NCBI GenBank assembly: GCA_048013815.1 | Contig: CM106585.1 | Span: forward strand, 20,212,001 to 20,276,000 | From: Setoptus koraiensis | Lineage: Eukaryota > Arthropoda | Direction: 5' to 3' | Length of the DNA stretch: 64,000 nt | Part shown: positions 1 to 12,763 of the stretch, piece by piece | Layout: the number at the start of each line of letters is the position of its first letter | Position numbering within the stretch: position 1 is the stretch's first letter | Notes under the pieces: model-generated | What the model was told of the DNA's origin: nothing | Seen by the model: the letters and a program-made list of their open reading frames with translations, nothing else | Databases searched by the model: none | Position numbers and translations under genes: made by a program

Positions 1-474
1 TCTCATGCCCACCTTTTCTGGTGCTCACCTGTTCTCGCGCTCACCTGTTCTCGTGCTCACCTGTTCTGGCGCTCACCTGTTCGTGCGACCCACAATCAGT
101 TGTCGCTGTACTGTTTGTCTGTCATTTGGTCGTTTGTTTGTGTGTCATTGGGCCCGCAGTTGAAATTGAATTGAAACCGAGCTCGCGCTATGAAAACTGA
201 CCGCAGTGCCACTATAATGATTACACTAATGGTGAGCCGGCAGCGGCAATGACGCCCACAACGACAACAACAACACCAACAACACCGACAGCGAAAACAG
301 CAACAACAACGACAACAACAACAACAACAACAACAACAACAGCGACATCGACAGCGAGCGGCTCTGTTTCGGGGGGGGGGCACGCTCCCTGTCGGCAGAT
401 TATTGAATTGTCCGTGGGCCCCTTCATGATATGCGGTCCATATTGGCAGCACAACAAACTCGAGAGAGAGATTG

Positions 475-529
475 CGCTCGTGTGCCGGCCACGCGCTCGC
501 GGCTGCTCGACGTGGCCGGCACACGAGCG
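475..529. repeat. Perfect 19-bp inverted repeat (hairpin)
   Basis: The left arm 475-493 (starting CGCTCGTGTG) is the exact reverse complement of 511-529, with a 17-base GC-rich loop. It lies in non-coding DNA. An arm this long and GC-rich would make a very stable hairpin in DNA or RNA. No flanking target duplication or family was recognised, so the function is unknown. Confidence 0.85.
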
Positions 530-1079
530 ATAGAGCAATATAGCGACCAAAATAGAAAAATGGGGCCCCAGACGGATATTTATGAGCTGCTGGCTGTTTC
601 CATTGTTGCTGTTGTTGCAACTCTGGCCAATTTACTGCTGCGCACATACTTGATAACCGGCCAACAATGGCCGGCCCGTATGGCCCCGGTGGCCCGTCCC
701 GAGCACGGTGCTACCTCGCTGTTGGACTGAATCCAAGATAAACGCACCTCAACAGAAGCCTCAAAGCGCCATGAGCGCAATATAGCGGCTGCTTAACACA
801 CCAGAACACCAGAACACCCAAACACAAAAAGTACAAAAATACGACTGCGGCCGGCGCATGGATTCAGCCGTCCGTGGGCCGCTATAACCGTTATAACCGA
901 CCGTTAAATGGTCGCTGCGTAACCTGGCGGTGGGGCCCAAAACACTTTTGGCAAGACTGGCTGTGAGCGGCACAACGAGCGACCCCGGCGGCCATTGTAG
1001 CATCATGCTATCAAGATAGTAATTGCCATCAGCCACGTACAATGTTTACACGGGCGGCCGGAGCGGTTTCGTTTTCATC

Positions 1080-1142
1080 ATTTATCTGGGCATCTCTAGC
1101 CCAGATAAATTTGTATCTAGACTCTGCGGGTCATAGATACAA
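1080..1142. repeat. Two adjacent hairpins
   Basis: The arms 1080-1091 and 1099-1110 are perfect 12-bp complements with a 7-base loop. Immediately next to them, 1111-1118 pairs with 1135-1142 (TTGTATCT/AGATACAA). They are part of a hairpin-rich zone between about 1 and 1.75 kb. Confidence 0.8.
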
Positions 1143-1444
1143 ATCTGCACCTAGCGGCCATTTTGACACGTCGGCGCCATTGTGTTATCATTATTATTAT
1201 TATTATTATTACATAACGGTGTATATTTATATTTTGTATATACTCTCAGAGTATTACTCTGCTCAACGGCATCTGTCGTATAATGGACTCCAAATCCTAT
1301 TGTGCACAATGCGCACAGTCTGTATCCTGTGCATCAGCATCTACATGTCTGTATATCACACAATGCACGATGTGCTGCTCGCCGGCGCGCACATGGTGCA
1401 ACTGTGCTTGCGCCGCGAGCCTCGCGGGGCCCCAGCGGCCACTG

Positions 1445-1526
1445 CACTGGTAAGTTGCCAGTGGTAACTGTAGTTACCACCGGCCACCAGTTAGTAACTA
1501 GTGGTCAGTTACTGGAGTTAGTGGCC
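1445..1526. repeat. Cluster of overlapping palindromes
   Basis: Several inverted repeats are packed together. CACTGG/CCAGTG spans 1445-1463. A perfect 9-bp stem spans 1461-1480 (GTGGTAACT with a 2-base loop). AGTAACT/AGTTACT spans 1493-1513. An outer GGCCAC/GTGGCC pair spans 1482-1526. The density exceeds what chance suggests in 80 bp, but no product is known. Confidence 0.75.
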
Positions 1527-1642
1527 GATCCGCTGTAATAACGGGCAGTTGTGACAGAGAATCGGTGCGATATGGCAACACGATGATAATGATGATGGCA
1601 CGCCAAACTTGACAATAATTGTGTTTCGCATGCTAGATGGCG

Positions 1643-1739
1643 CACTGGCCGGTTGTAGTTTTTGGTCGGGCTCTGACCAAAAAACTGACCAGTGGGTGCG
1701 GACGCAAATATCCCAAGAGCACCCGATACAATTTGTATC
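1643..1739. repeat. Long imperfect hairpin plus short palindrome
   Basis: CACTGG at 1643-1648 pairs with CCAGTG at 1689-1694. Inside it, 1657-1667 pairs with 1675-1686 with one extra A. A 7-bp palindrome GATACAA/TTGTATC follows at 1725-1739. It belongs to the same hairpin-rich zone. Confidence 0.7.
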
Positions 1740-3289
1740 ATACAAGTGCGCCTAGGGTCGTTCGCGAGTCGCGACCTGGTGCGATAATTGCCAGCACACT
1801 GGCTGCTGCCACTGCGCGCATTGTGTCGGGGGCTCTGTATCGCTCAATGCGACGCTCTAACAAAGTGTGAGGCCCCCTCAACTTGAGACTGTCCACGCCG
1901 AGAGTGAGAGCGAGAGAGCAAAATTGGATCGGCGAATAAATTAGCATTCGCATCGAGCCGTCATCTGAGTGATTTGCGGGCGGGCGGAGCCGGTCGCCAG
2001 TTTGCGGGCGCAAGCCCGCGGAGATTCAACGATCCAGCCCGCGGAGATGGAGATTCAATGATACAATTTGGCGATGATGGCGCGACGATGGCGCGATGAG
2101 CCCGCATGAGGGGCCCGTCATGTGATCGTCATGGCATGAGCATGAGCATGCAATAATGATATTGTTACACTTAATCGCTACACACTTTTAACGCCGACCA
2201 CTGACTAACGACCCAATCACTGTCGCCCCAAACAGGATTCCAATGGGACGCGGCCGCACGTGTACACATATACAAATATAAACTGGCGCACGGGATATTT
2301 GAGGCGGGCAATTTGTTTGCAAGTGGCAGCAGCGTTGCCTCGTTGTAATTGCCGCCGGGCCGCAACTAATAATAATATTATTACATAACGGGAGAGCTTG
2401 CTGGCCACCATCGCCGGTGTTGTTATTACACGATTATGCCATATGCTGGCGTGTTTATCTTGACTGCAAACGACAAGTGGTTACCTAAGCAGTGACCCAG
2501 GCAACAACCGCAACAACCGCACACAACCGCAACAACCGCACACAACAACCGCATACAACAACCGCATACAACAACGCCGACGACCGCACAAAACAGCGGC
2601 AACAACCGCGCACAACGACGCCAACAACAAGAGAAATAGCTTAACAAATCAATTAACGCAAGCAAACAAAAAGGAGCGCTGCAACCGCCGCCGCTTGTTC
2701 ATATTAATGAGTGCCAGCGGCCCCTTAATTGGCCGCCACTGTTACGCAATAGCAACGCCGGCAGCAGCAGCAGCAGCAAACATACGAAAGTGGAACACAC
2801 ATACAGTTGCATTATGTGTAATTCATCATAGAATGCATATATAAACTATATAACGTCAAGCGGACAGAGAGAGCAGCAGCAGCAAAGAAAGAGGAAGCGC
2901 CGCGTATTAATAAGTTGTATCAATAAGAGTTGTCGGGGGCCCATTTTCATCATCGCTTTTGGGGCCGCGCCATCATGATAATAGTGGCTCGCTGGCAACT
3001 GTAATAGCGCCTAGTTGTGTGAATAGCATATCATATTTAGGGTATTTACTGGGTCACTATGGTTTTAGTGGCCGAAGTGACGCCTCAGCGAACCCTCTGG
3101 CCCACTCTGTCGAGCTCACTGCGGCAGCTCTGTGACTGTTTGTAGCCGACTGTTGTTGGCAACAATCGGCAAGCAAAAACAACAACAACAGCAACAACAA
3201 CAACAACACAATAGTGCACGCGTTTACACGGCAACCGCCACCGTCACCGTCGTCGTCATCGTCATCATCACAGTCGAAACTCAACAATT

Positions 3290-4159
3290 ATGCTCAATAA
3301 TACATTGAATTGCCAGATAGACAACAACAGCATCAACAGCAGCGACCACAACAGCAACAGCACCAACCACAACAGCACCAACAACCACAACAGCAACAGC
3401 ACCAACCACAACAACAACATCAACAACAACCACAACAACAAAAACAACAACAGCCCCGGCGGCAGCAGAGACAAGCCAACAAGCGACAAAGATAAAAACA
3501 AGTGCAAAGACAACAACAATACAAACCTGCCACGAGCCACCACCACGACTAACGGCGCTGGGGCACCTGGCGACACAGTGAATAAAACAGATAAGGGCTC
3601 GCTCGCGAGCGCCACAGTGAGCGCCGGCTCGGCCATCAACAACATCAGTGCACAATTCAGTGGCCCGCCAGAGAGCTCGTTGCAACGACAACAACAACAA
3701 CAACAGCAACACCGACAACAGCAACAGCAACAACAACAGCAACAAAAACAACAACTACAACTACAAATAAACAAAACAACGCCGGACAACAACAGCTCGC
3801 GGTTGACAGTGGTCGTCGACGAGCCAGCGGCCAGCAGCACACACGGCGCCCAGGTGACCTCTGGCTGGAGCTTGTTGGGCCAGGTAGACCAAGATCAGAC
3901 TCGTGGCAGCGAATGGACACAGCGGGCAGCGCATCATCAGTTTAGTTTATTGGGGCCCGCCGAATCGTCGCTGGTTGTGGGGCCCGGCGCAACCAACAGC
4001 AACAAACAAGACAAGACTAGGTACGGCGACACAAATGGCGCTAAGACTGCCGTGAATAGCCAGCCCACTCCTGTCCACAACAGCAGCAACATCAACAACA
4101 ACGACAACAACAACAACAACAACATCAACAACAGCAACAGCAGCAACACCGACAACAGC

Positions 4160-4194
<35 letters not shown>

Positions 4195-7100
4195 AAACAA
4201 CAAAAACAACAACTACAACAACAACGATAACTACAACAACAACTACAACAGCGGCGCCGATAAGAGACAATTTGTTGCGTCGTCGGCCATACCGAGTTTC
4301 AGCATAGACATAGACAGTAATATATCGTCGCCATCGTTGCACAGCGACCTATGCCAAGTGAATGCGGTGCACCAGCAGCAACAGCAAAACCCGCACTGGT
4401 CATGCGATACCAGTAACACCAGGCAACCAGCGACACATCTTGCGACAACTGTGGGCGCCGGATGCGCCAACAGCCATCCAGCTAATCCCGTCGGCCTGAG
4501 CAGCGTCGGCCCGAACAGCGTCGGCCCGAAAAATACCGGCCCGAACAATATCGGCAATATAGCGGCGCTCGGGCACGCCCCAAACAAGCAGCAGCCTCAA
4601 GCGGCGACCAATATCCAACAGCTCGCGCCAGGCCCCAAGGGTCGCGTCGTATCGGCGGGCAGCGTTGGCGCCCCAGAAATTGTGACGGGCGGCCCGCCGC
4701 AAACTCACACAGCAGTCCTAGCGGCCAATAACAGTGTTAAAAATAATACAATTTTAAATAAATCAGTAGCAGCAACAGCAGCAGCAGCAGCACCGTACAG
4801 CAAATCAACGACAAACAGCTCGCTTGCGAACAACAACCCCAGCGCCCCCAACAAGAAGCCAAGCGGCCAATTGCAGGGCTGCGGGCCGCCGGCGGTCAGC
4901 TCGGCCAACACACTATCCATTTATATCAATGGTAACTATCGGTCCAATTCGATTTTTTGCAACCGTCAGGCGCCCTCGGCCAACAGTCAATCGCCGTTCA
5001 ATTCCACCACTCAGTTTATATCGTCGCTGGTCAACAATCCAAGCCGGACTATATCGTCCACCTTGCAGATAGCCAGAAACAGCAGCAACAGCAGCGCCAA
5101 CAGCAGCAAAAAGTGCCCCAAGACCAAGACAAACTCTAATGAGACCAGCAACACCAGTGACACCACCAGGCGACGCTCCACAATTGGTTCGCGCTTTAAA
5201 TCGAGCAAAATATTGCGCAATTTTAGTATTCGGGCAGGAAAATTTACTCAGCGACAACAGCAGCAGAATTGTGATGACGACGACTGTCAATTAGACCAGT
5301 CACAAGCCAACAGAACGCCATTGTCTCAGGAATCCAAGACACCCTTTTTGAGTGCCTCTACATGCTGTTCGCCGGCCGGCGATCATTCGCACCAGCAGCA
5401 GCATCAGCAGATAAATGATGACGAGCTGGACGACGAGAACGACGACGACGATCATAATCAGTCAGCAACGAGAGATAAAGACCACGAAGACACAAGTCAG
5501 CTCATCAAAAATAAACAACAACAAAGCAAACAATTGGCCGCCATCAAGGTGAGGTGCCAGCAAACGGACAACAGCACATACACGTTGCAAAGTTGTTGTG
5601 GTGATAATGATATAACTAGTCAGTATAATAATAACGAAAACAATAACAATAATAATAATAAGGATAAAATTAATTCAAATGCCACATCGCCCTATGACGA
5701 GCGCCAAGACCACGAAGACGACGATCAGTCGGACGACGATAACCAAAACGCAGCCAATCAACAACCACATCAAACTTACAAATTGAATCCCTCATCTATG
5801 TTCTTACGCAAAGCTATGCGTTATTATAGAGTATGGATCTATTGCACTAATTTGGCTATATTGTTAGGTACTATTATATTTATATTGGCCACTATTTACG
5901 TATTCTCAGATTATCGCATCAATTTAATAGTAAACAACAACGAGTCGCCGCCAGCTGACACTAACAGCAATTACAATTACATAAACAATTTTACAAAGTG
6001 GCCTCGGCTCACTTATAATTACAACGCAACAACAATAGACATCCAAACTAGTGGTGGCAGCGGCAGAAGTGCTGGCCACTACGTCGATTACAACAAGCAA
6101 CGCCATTTACCTTTTGCATTTCCAACAAACAACGTTAACCAAAATCACACCACCGCCGGTACAGAGAAAAATTCCATCGAGGCCAGTGTGGATATAAGCT
6201 ACTACGAGCCGAGCTTCATTTACGCTTACATAGCCATCACGATTCAGGCGGGACTCCTACAGGTAAGCGACACACGACTGACCCCCCCAAAAACAGATAA
6301 TACCCGTTCGAAATCGTCTACTGACCCACTGATCCATTCTGCCAGATTCGCTCTGATTTTATCTCGTATTCTCTGTCTCTGTCTCGCTACACTAATCCGT
6401 CTCGTGCTTTGTCTCACAGTCGCTCGGCTGCTTTGGGGCCATTCGCATGAAAGAGAAACTACTGCTCACATTCTGGTATCTCATACTGGCTCTCATGGTT
6501 GGCGATCTCTGCATCGGCCTCCATTGGCTATATCGATACGATATTATCACTCACGAACTGCGCCAACATCTCACCAATAGGCTCCGTTTCAATTATGGCC
6601 TAAACGTCAAATTGTCCAATTACAATCCAGTATTCGATCCAGGTCACTCATCGTCGGCCGGCATGATGATGAGCGACTCGGCGCAAAACACACAAAACAC
6701 ATTTGAGGCCAAATCAATACTAGCATTCGATGATCAAGATTATACATTAGCGGCATCGCAACCGGAAGTAGCAACGGCGTCAAAAAATCAACCAGAAAAC
6801 AGCTACGCCGAGCAGCAATTTTTGTTGCTGGATTCCATAATGATCGAGCTAATAGACAAAACTTTCACTGTAAGTAACTCAACACATTCTCACAATTCTT
6901 GTTAGTTTTAGTCTCGCCGGGACACAAACTTTTCTGTCCAAGTTTTTTTTTTCAATCGAGAAAACGGAGATATTTTCAAACTGAATTCAGATTTTTTTCA
7001 AGTGAATTTTTCACACTGTGAGTGGATTCATGAATGATTGTGTTCATCGAACCCGAGAGAGATTCCTCGTGTGCCAACGAACCTGATGAAAGACTTGTCG

Positions 7101-10100
7101 ATCGGGGTTTACGGAACCGGAAGTCATTTTCAGATTTTTCGTATCTTCACGAATCATGTCGAAATTCGTTTTTTTCTTCCAGTTTCGCGTCTCGTTCTTT
7201 CGGTTTTGTTTCAGAAAATTTACTCTAAACTTGGAACGAACGCTTTAGAAATCGCATTTTATTCAACAATTTGCTTCTTTCTGACTCAGAAATTCTGAGA
7301 CGAAGTGCCACTGACACAGCGCGCCTCTGCTTCTTGACGTGAAATTATTTTCTTAAACTTTGTTATCGCAGAACGATTTTCTTTGTCCGTTGCGAAATCA
7401 ATCAAACAAGTTGAATGATTCCAAGTGAAAGTTTCCAACTGCCGTAGTGATCGGGCACGCTAACTCATGGGGTTTTCGGCCCCCTTCAGAAGAAATAAAA
7501 TAATAAAGATATAGAAATAAAAAAATAAAGCCAAGGCCGATTTCGACCCAGTTACGGCTTGCATGGCTTGCAATTGGCCCATCGGAATTTCGATCTCTGT
7601 AGCCCTGTCTCACTAGTGTGGCGACACCTGTTCACTGATATAACCAATATAAATGACTAACCTATTACCATTACCTATATGTATTTGCATTTATTTTGTT
7701 TGTTGTTGACACATTCAGAACATTATGGATAGGATACAGAGGGAGTCGCACTGTTGCGGAATCTCCGGCCCATTCGACTACCACGATAGTGTCTGGTATA
7801 GACAGATTCAACATTACAATTACGTAACTAACAGCAGCAGCAGCAGCAGCAGCAAACAAACAGAAATGAGTGATAGCAACAATGATACGACCAGCCAACA
7901 ACGACAATTACATTTACATGATAACGTGCCAATTGTACCTGCAAGCTGTTGTCGAGTGGCCAATGTGGCGCCAATCAATCATGCAAGTGCCCACACGAGT
8001 AAATCAGCACACAATTACAACAGCAACAACAATAACGGTAACCCGTTGAGAGAGAGCGACATTAGTCTTAAATCGGCCTATATGAATTTAGTGAACGGTC
8101 ATCAGCCGTACGCCACAAAAATAGATTATAGGCAACAACAAATGCAGTTTCTGAATGCCTATTCGGACAATTCGGAGCACGCCGTGGAACAGCGTGGGCC
8201 AGCGCCCAACGATTCGGAGCGTCCAATCAGTGATACAGACAGCGATATTGTCGATGGTTTGGCCTCATCGGCGTTGCCGGCCTCCGCAACTCAGCGCCAA
8301 TATGCAAATAATGTCGCCGAGCAATCCTTGTTGGCCAGCAATAGTTACGCGCCACAACTAATGCCACAACAACAACAACAAGATGGCGACCTCGATCAGC
8401 CGATGGCCGTCAACAGCTACGAAGATTCGGCCCGATACGGAGAGCAGCATTCGGCGGCGGAAGACACTTCGGAATTGCACTTTGTCGAGACACTAGACAA
8501 TTCAGACGACAACAATAATAATGTTAATTTGTTTCCGCAAACAGAACAGGGGCACGATGCGCTCAAGTTGAGCGGGCCCCTGTCGCTGCGCCGAAAACAA
8601 CTGGAGAGCCACCGAAAATACAAGAGGCACCACGAGGCGGCGGCCGAAAATGGTCCCGACGACGACCACAATGACGACAATGATAAGTCCGACGGCAATG
8701 ATAACTTTGACAACGACAACGATAATTCCGACAACGACCAGGCCGGCCCGGCCGCGAGGAGGTGCGCCGCTGTAGAAGACGCGGCCTCGCTTCAAGTGGC
8801 GGCCCGCTGCAGCGACGAGCCCGGCCCGAGAGAGGGCGCGCACCGGCCGTCGGCGGGCGGCCTGTTCAACGGAAGCGCCTTCTATTGGCCCAACCAGTAT
8901 CAGCTGAACCTGAGACAGTATCAATTGCTCACCTATTACGATCGCCAAATGGAGAGGAAATCGGCGGCGAAGAGGCGAAAACGACGGGGCCACAACCGAC
9001 GACGGGCGAACAACGGGCACGAGGCAGCAAGAGAAGAGGCAGCGTCGGCGCAGAAATTGGGGCCCGGGCGGAAGTTGCGATTGGCGCGGTACGCGCCGGA
9101 CAGCAAGCAAGCGGTGGCGGCCGTTAGTCGGCAGCAGCAACAGCCGGCCGCCATTGTGACCCTGCGACTGCAGCCACCTCAGCGGCAACCACAACAACCA
9201 CAACCACATCAGCAACAACAGCAGCAACAACAGCAGCAACAGCAGCAACCACAGCAACCGCGCCAAAGACAGCGGGCCGGCCCGACCGACCGCACGGTGG
9301 ACGTTTGCCTGCCGAGAAGCTACACGGACAAACAGTCCATTTACGTGCGCGGCTGCCACAGGCACATTCAGGCCTGGCTAACGACTTCCGCTAATATTAT
9401 GCTAATTACGGGCTTTTGTGTGCTGACATTCTTGAAATTGTGCTCGGTGTGTTTGTTGCGCTACGAGATACACGAGATGATAAGAAAAATCAAAGTGCTC
9501 AAAGGCATGGCCACCGAATACAATGCCCTACACGATCTAGAGGCCTACCTACCCCGTCCCTCGATTTGTGCTCAAGCGGCCGAGCTGACGCCCAGCGGCG
9601 TTGCGCCGGCCGGTTCCGGTGGCGCGGTTGGCGCGGGCGGCCCGTGCCCAACAGTGCCGACAGGCTCAACAGGCATGGGTGCGGCTCAACAGACCGGCAC
9701 CGGTGGTCCGTGCGGCGCCGTGCCCACATCGTCGGGTCTTGCCACCCTGGGCAGTTCCACTTCGAGCTGCGCCACCAAGGCCATGGCGGCGCTGTTGTCG
9801 CCGACGGTGCACCAACAGCAGCAACAGCAACCATTTATGTCGCGCAACCATTATTCATCCACCTCAAATTCGCACCATTCGTCGGGGGCGCCCTTTTTGC
9901 CGCCCTATCACAATTACCCAATGTCCAACATGATATCTAGGCGTCACACCGCGGTGTCGGTGTGCCCGTCGGTGGCGAGTGCCGCCGCCGCTGCAGCAGC
10001 CAATCACTTTATGTCGCGCCGGGGCACCTTCGTGAATCCCATGTCGGCCCTGCAATCGCATCCGCTGTTGGGCAGCGGCAGCAGCGCCGGCGGCGCCGGC

Positions 10101-10676
10101 CACGCCTGCTGCTCCGTTCTGGCCGGAGCGGCCGGTCAGTCGGCCGCGACCCTCCATCACGCTCATCATCATCATCATCAGCAGCATTCTTCGTCGTGTT
10201 CGTCGCAACAACACATCAACCATTTGGCGGACGGCGCGGGCCTGTGCGGCGGAAACTCCGTGGGCGTGGGCGGCGGCGGCGGCGGTCTGGGCGCAAGTAG
10301 CAGCAGCAGCATATTGTACAACAGTGCCACCAGGCTGACAAACAGCCATCAGACGCTGCTGCTGAATGCCAGCGGTCAATTGCACAACCCGGCCGCGCCA
10401 ACGCCCCCGCTGACAACAACCTCGACACAATTGGCTTGTGCCCGAGCTAGATCGTCTTCGCAATTGTTAGTTCCGTCTACGGCCGCGTCCATAATTGTCA
10501 ATCACTTTCAAGCGCAACTGCAGCACCACAAACAGAAGCATACGCTGTCGCAAACCACAATTGACCACCGCCAGACCAGTGCAAACAACAAATCATCGCA
10601 ACGTGCCTCAACCACAAGCCAACAACCGCCGAAGGACAGCAGCGCCATTGGTCAGCAGCATGATCAAATCAACTGA
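3290..10676 (+). CDS. Giant tetraspanin with Asn/Gln-rich extensions
   Basis: Three exons in phase 0: 3290-6262, 6420-6869 and 7719-10676, about 2,126 aa. Family knowledge: tetraspanins are four-pass membrane organisers, usually 200-350 aa. Seen here: an N-terminal cytosolic extension of about 836 residues rich in N, Q and S; TM1 at about 847-871 (after MFLRKAMRYYRVW); TM2 at about 974-997 with a GCFGA signature; TM3 at about 1003-1028; and a large extracellular loop at about 1029-1698 with CCG (1153-1155), PASCC (about 1215-1219) and later Cys at 1671 and 1687. TM4 is at about 1699-1725, and a 400-residue S/G/H/Q tail follows. A low-complexity insert of about 450 residues sits between PASCC and the last Cys pair. 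An in-frame TAG at 3212-3214 makes 3290 the first Met, although a later start or an upstream exon cannot be excluded. The tetraspanin fold is certain; the subfamily is not known. Confidence 0.88.
6870..7718. other. Intron 2 of the tetraspanin gene, compositionally distinct
   Basis: It is bounded by GTAAGT at 6870 and a TTCAG acceptor at 7714-7718. From about 6930 to 7620 the base composition changes to T-rich runs and CGAA-rich sequence, with an A-rich tract at about 7490-7530 and none of the CAA or CA repeats seen elsewhere. This resembles an inserted, unclassified repeat, but no terminal repeats, target duplication or coding remnant could be fixed. Confidence 0.5.
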
Positions 10677-10752
10677 CTCGCTCGGTCAGTCACATTAAAC
10701 ACTGATTACAATGTACAATACAATTACAACGGACTGACCAGGTCGGATAATG

Positions 10753-10758
10753 AATAAA
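10753..10758 (+). terminator. Poly(A) signal of the tetraspanin gene
   Basis: AATAAA lies 77 bases after the TGA stop at 10674-10676, followed closely by a second overlapping AATAAA-like copy. It is the first consensus hexamer downstream, so it is the likely 3' end. Confidence 0.6.
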
Positions 10759-12555
10759 TAAATGAAAAGGACCATTTATTGACGTGAACTGATTGTCACA
10801 ATTGTTGTTTATTCGCTCGTTTTGGCGTTTCATGGCTCTGCGGTTCGACTGTCGCCGTTGCAGTTTGACAGCCCGAATCTAACGGTCACTGTCCAGCCCG
10901 GCGACTACCGGCGAGCCGGACGGCCGGCCGATTGAGCCAATCGAGCCAATTGAGCCGATGCCAGCTATTTAGGTGACGCAATCAATCCAGCCTAAGCGTT
11001 TGCCAAGTCGCGCTCGCTAAGTCGTTAGACGTGTCGCTTGTTACGAGCGCGCTCAGTGGCCCCCTCGCCTGTCTGTCATTTCATCAATCACTGCCAATGA
11101 CTCGAATTGGACTCGAATCTGGCTGTGTGAGTGGATGGCGCATTGCGTTGGGTTCGCTGGCTAGGTTAATTGGAGGTTGGCTGCGATTGTGTTAGCAAAC
11201 TTTGCCAAGCAAAGGAAACGGGGCGAGCAGAGACAGCTTTTATCCGTTCGCTGTTGGAGTGAGTTGGCCGTTTGAGTGAGCTCGCTGTGTGTATGCATGT
11301 GTGTCACGACTAATACGTAACGACTAAGATAAAGGGATAAAACGAGTGACGGGGGAGCCTTCGTTTGCACACAATGCAACAGAGCGATGTGTGCTTCGGA
11401 GGATCGAAATTTCTAGGCGATATGTTGTTTTAGTTAAACGCTAAGGCTGTTTTGTTACTGTTGCACCATTTAAAAATGTACCCATTCATTCGTGTGTATG
11501 CATAAGAACATTAATTAGGAATGCCTCGCCTGTGTCTTGGCACACACAAAACGAGTTGAGACGGCATCTATTTCGAATGGCGACAGAGAGGGAGATGGCA
11601 GCGTCGCCAGCCAGCCAGTCAGCCATTTGCGATTTCAATATCAAGCGAAGTGACTGACTAAATAGTAATCCTTGCTTGTTATCCAAATGATAAAAAATGT
11701 ACGCCACATGGGTGTACGTATAATAATATGATATATATGTGACACATGAGTCGAGTATGAGAGGAATATTTTCAAGTATTTGCCATGACAAGCCATGTAC
11801 GCAGCAAACACGCTAGAGATTGGCGCTAATGTAATAGCTGCGAATTGGAGCTCGATGGGGTGGGGATCCGAGCGAGGGCATAGAGGCGCCAGCGGCGCCG
11901 GAATGAGTCACTGATAATGGAGGCCATCGTTCATCTCGCTGAGGCTGTTATGATGTCGTTTAGCTGTTAGCTCGTATCAAATTATTATTATTATTGCTTG
12001 TAATGCTGCTTGTTTTTTAATTATCATCATTCATCATAACAAATTCGTGCGACTTCTCGATAGTTAGCAAACGGAGTGAATTGGTAGACTCAAATAGTAA
12101 CAACTGCAACAAAGATACAGATCAGCAAACGAAAGTGACTGAACAGAGCACAGTCGGCAACAATTAAAAGCAATCAATAATCCATAGTTCACCAGTTCAG
12201 TAAAATCAGCCAATTTGCATATTCGTTCGCCAAGAAAATAGTAAGAAGAAATAAGTAAGTAATTCAATAATTGTCATTGTTGTCGCTGGCAGTGCTGTTG
12301 TCGTCAAATAATGCAGGAGCAGCGCGAGCGGGCAAAGGCAAAATAATAAGAATAAGAAGAAACAATGAGTTCAATTGAAGACGAAAGACAAGCAACAAGA
12401 AAGAAGAACGTCGCCAATCGGATCAGCAACGGCTCAAGCAATGGCTCACTTCCGGCGGCGCCCGCCGTTTTCGCGCGCGCGCGCGCCCCCATTTGCCGGC
12501 GGTGCGGCCGGGCAATGAGTGGCCGTCGCCGGCGAACAGTGGCGGCGGTGGTTTA

Positions 12556-12600
12556 GCGCGTCCATCGCGTTTATCGCGTTCATCGCGTTCATCGCGACTA
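12556..12600. repeat. Short tandem repeat, 9-bp unit ATCGCGTTC
   Basis: About four copies of a 9-base unit (ATCGCGTTT/ATCGCGTTC) stand in tandem, with a degenerate copy on either side. It is in non-coding DNA and no function can be seen. Confidence 0.7.
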
Positions 12601-12725
12601 TTGCGTTTATCGGAGTGCCTATCGAGGGCCACTTGTGCGGCTTCCCTAATTGACCGATTGCTCAATATTTAGCATACTATCAACGCATACCATAGAGCAT
12701 AACATAACTGCAATATTATGGTTGC

Positions 12726-12763
12726 GTAATAGTTGGCGCAAATTGATTTGCGCCAACTATTAC
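12726..12763. repeat. Perfect 38-bp palindrome
   Basis: Eighteen bases on each side of a 2-base TG centre are exact reverse complements; the arm starts GTAATAGTTGGCGC. The outer bases contain TTAC/GTAA, giving flanking TTACATAA-like sequence. It could be a cruciform, a small fold-back element or an RNA hairpin; no larger element surrounds it. Confidence 0.85.

Larger units (their letters stand above)
1..3289. other. Non-coding region upstream of the tetraspanin gene, hairpin and CAA rich
   Basis: No reading frame here resembles a known protein; the longer open stretches are translations of CAA/ACA repeats or GC-rich palindromes. The stretch holds a (CAA/CGA)n tract at about 247-352, a TTA tract at about 1190-1212, CAA-rich DNA at about 2500-2640 and 3175-3210, and a set of strong inverted repeats listed separately. 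It probably contains the promoter and 5' leader of the tetraspanin gene, but no clear core promoter could be fixed. Confidence 0.6.

Noticed and set aside
3310-4342. Other-frame poly-Gln and poly-Val frames across the tetraspanin N-terminus
   Set aside because: They are shadows of CAA/CAG-type repeats; the frame continuous with the transmembrane segments is the coding one.
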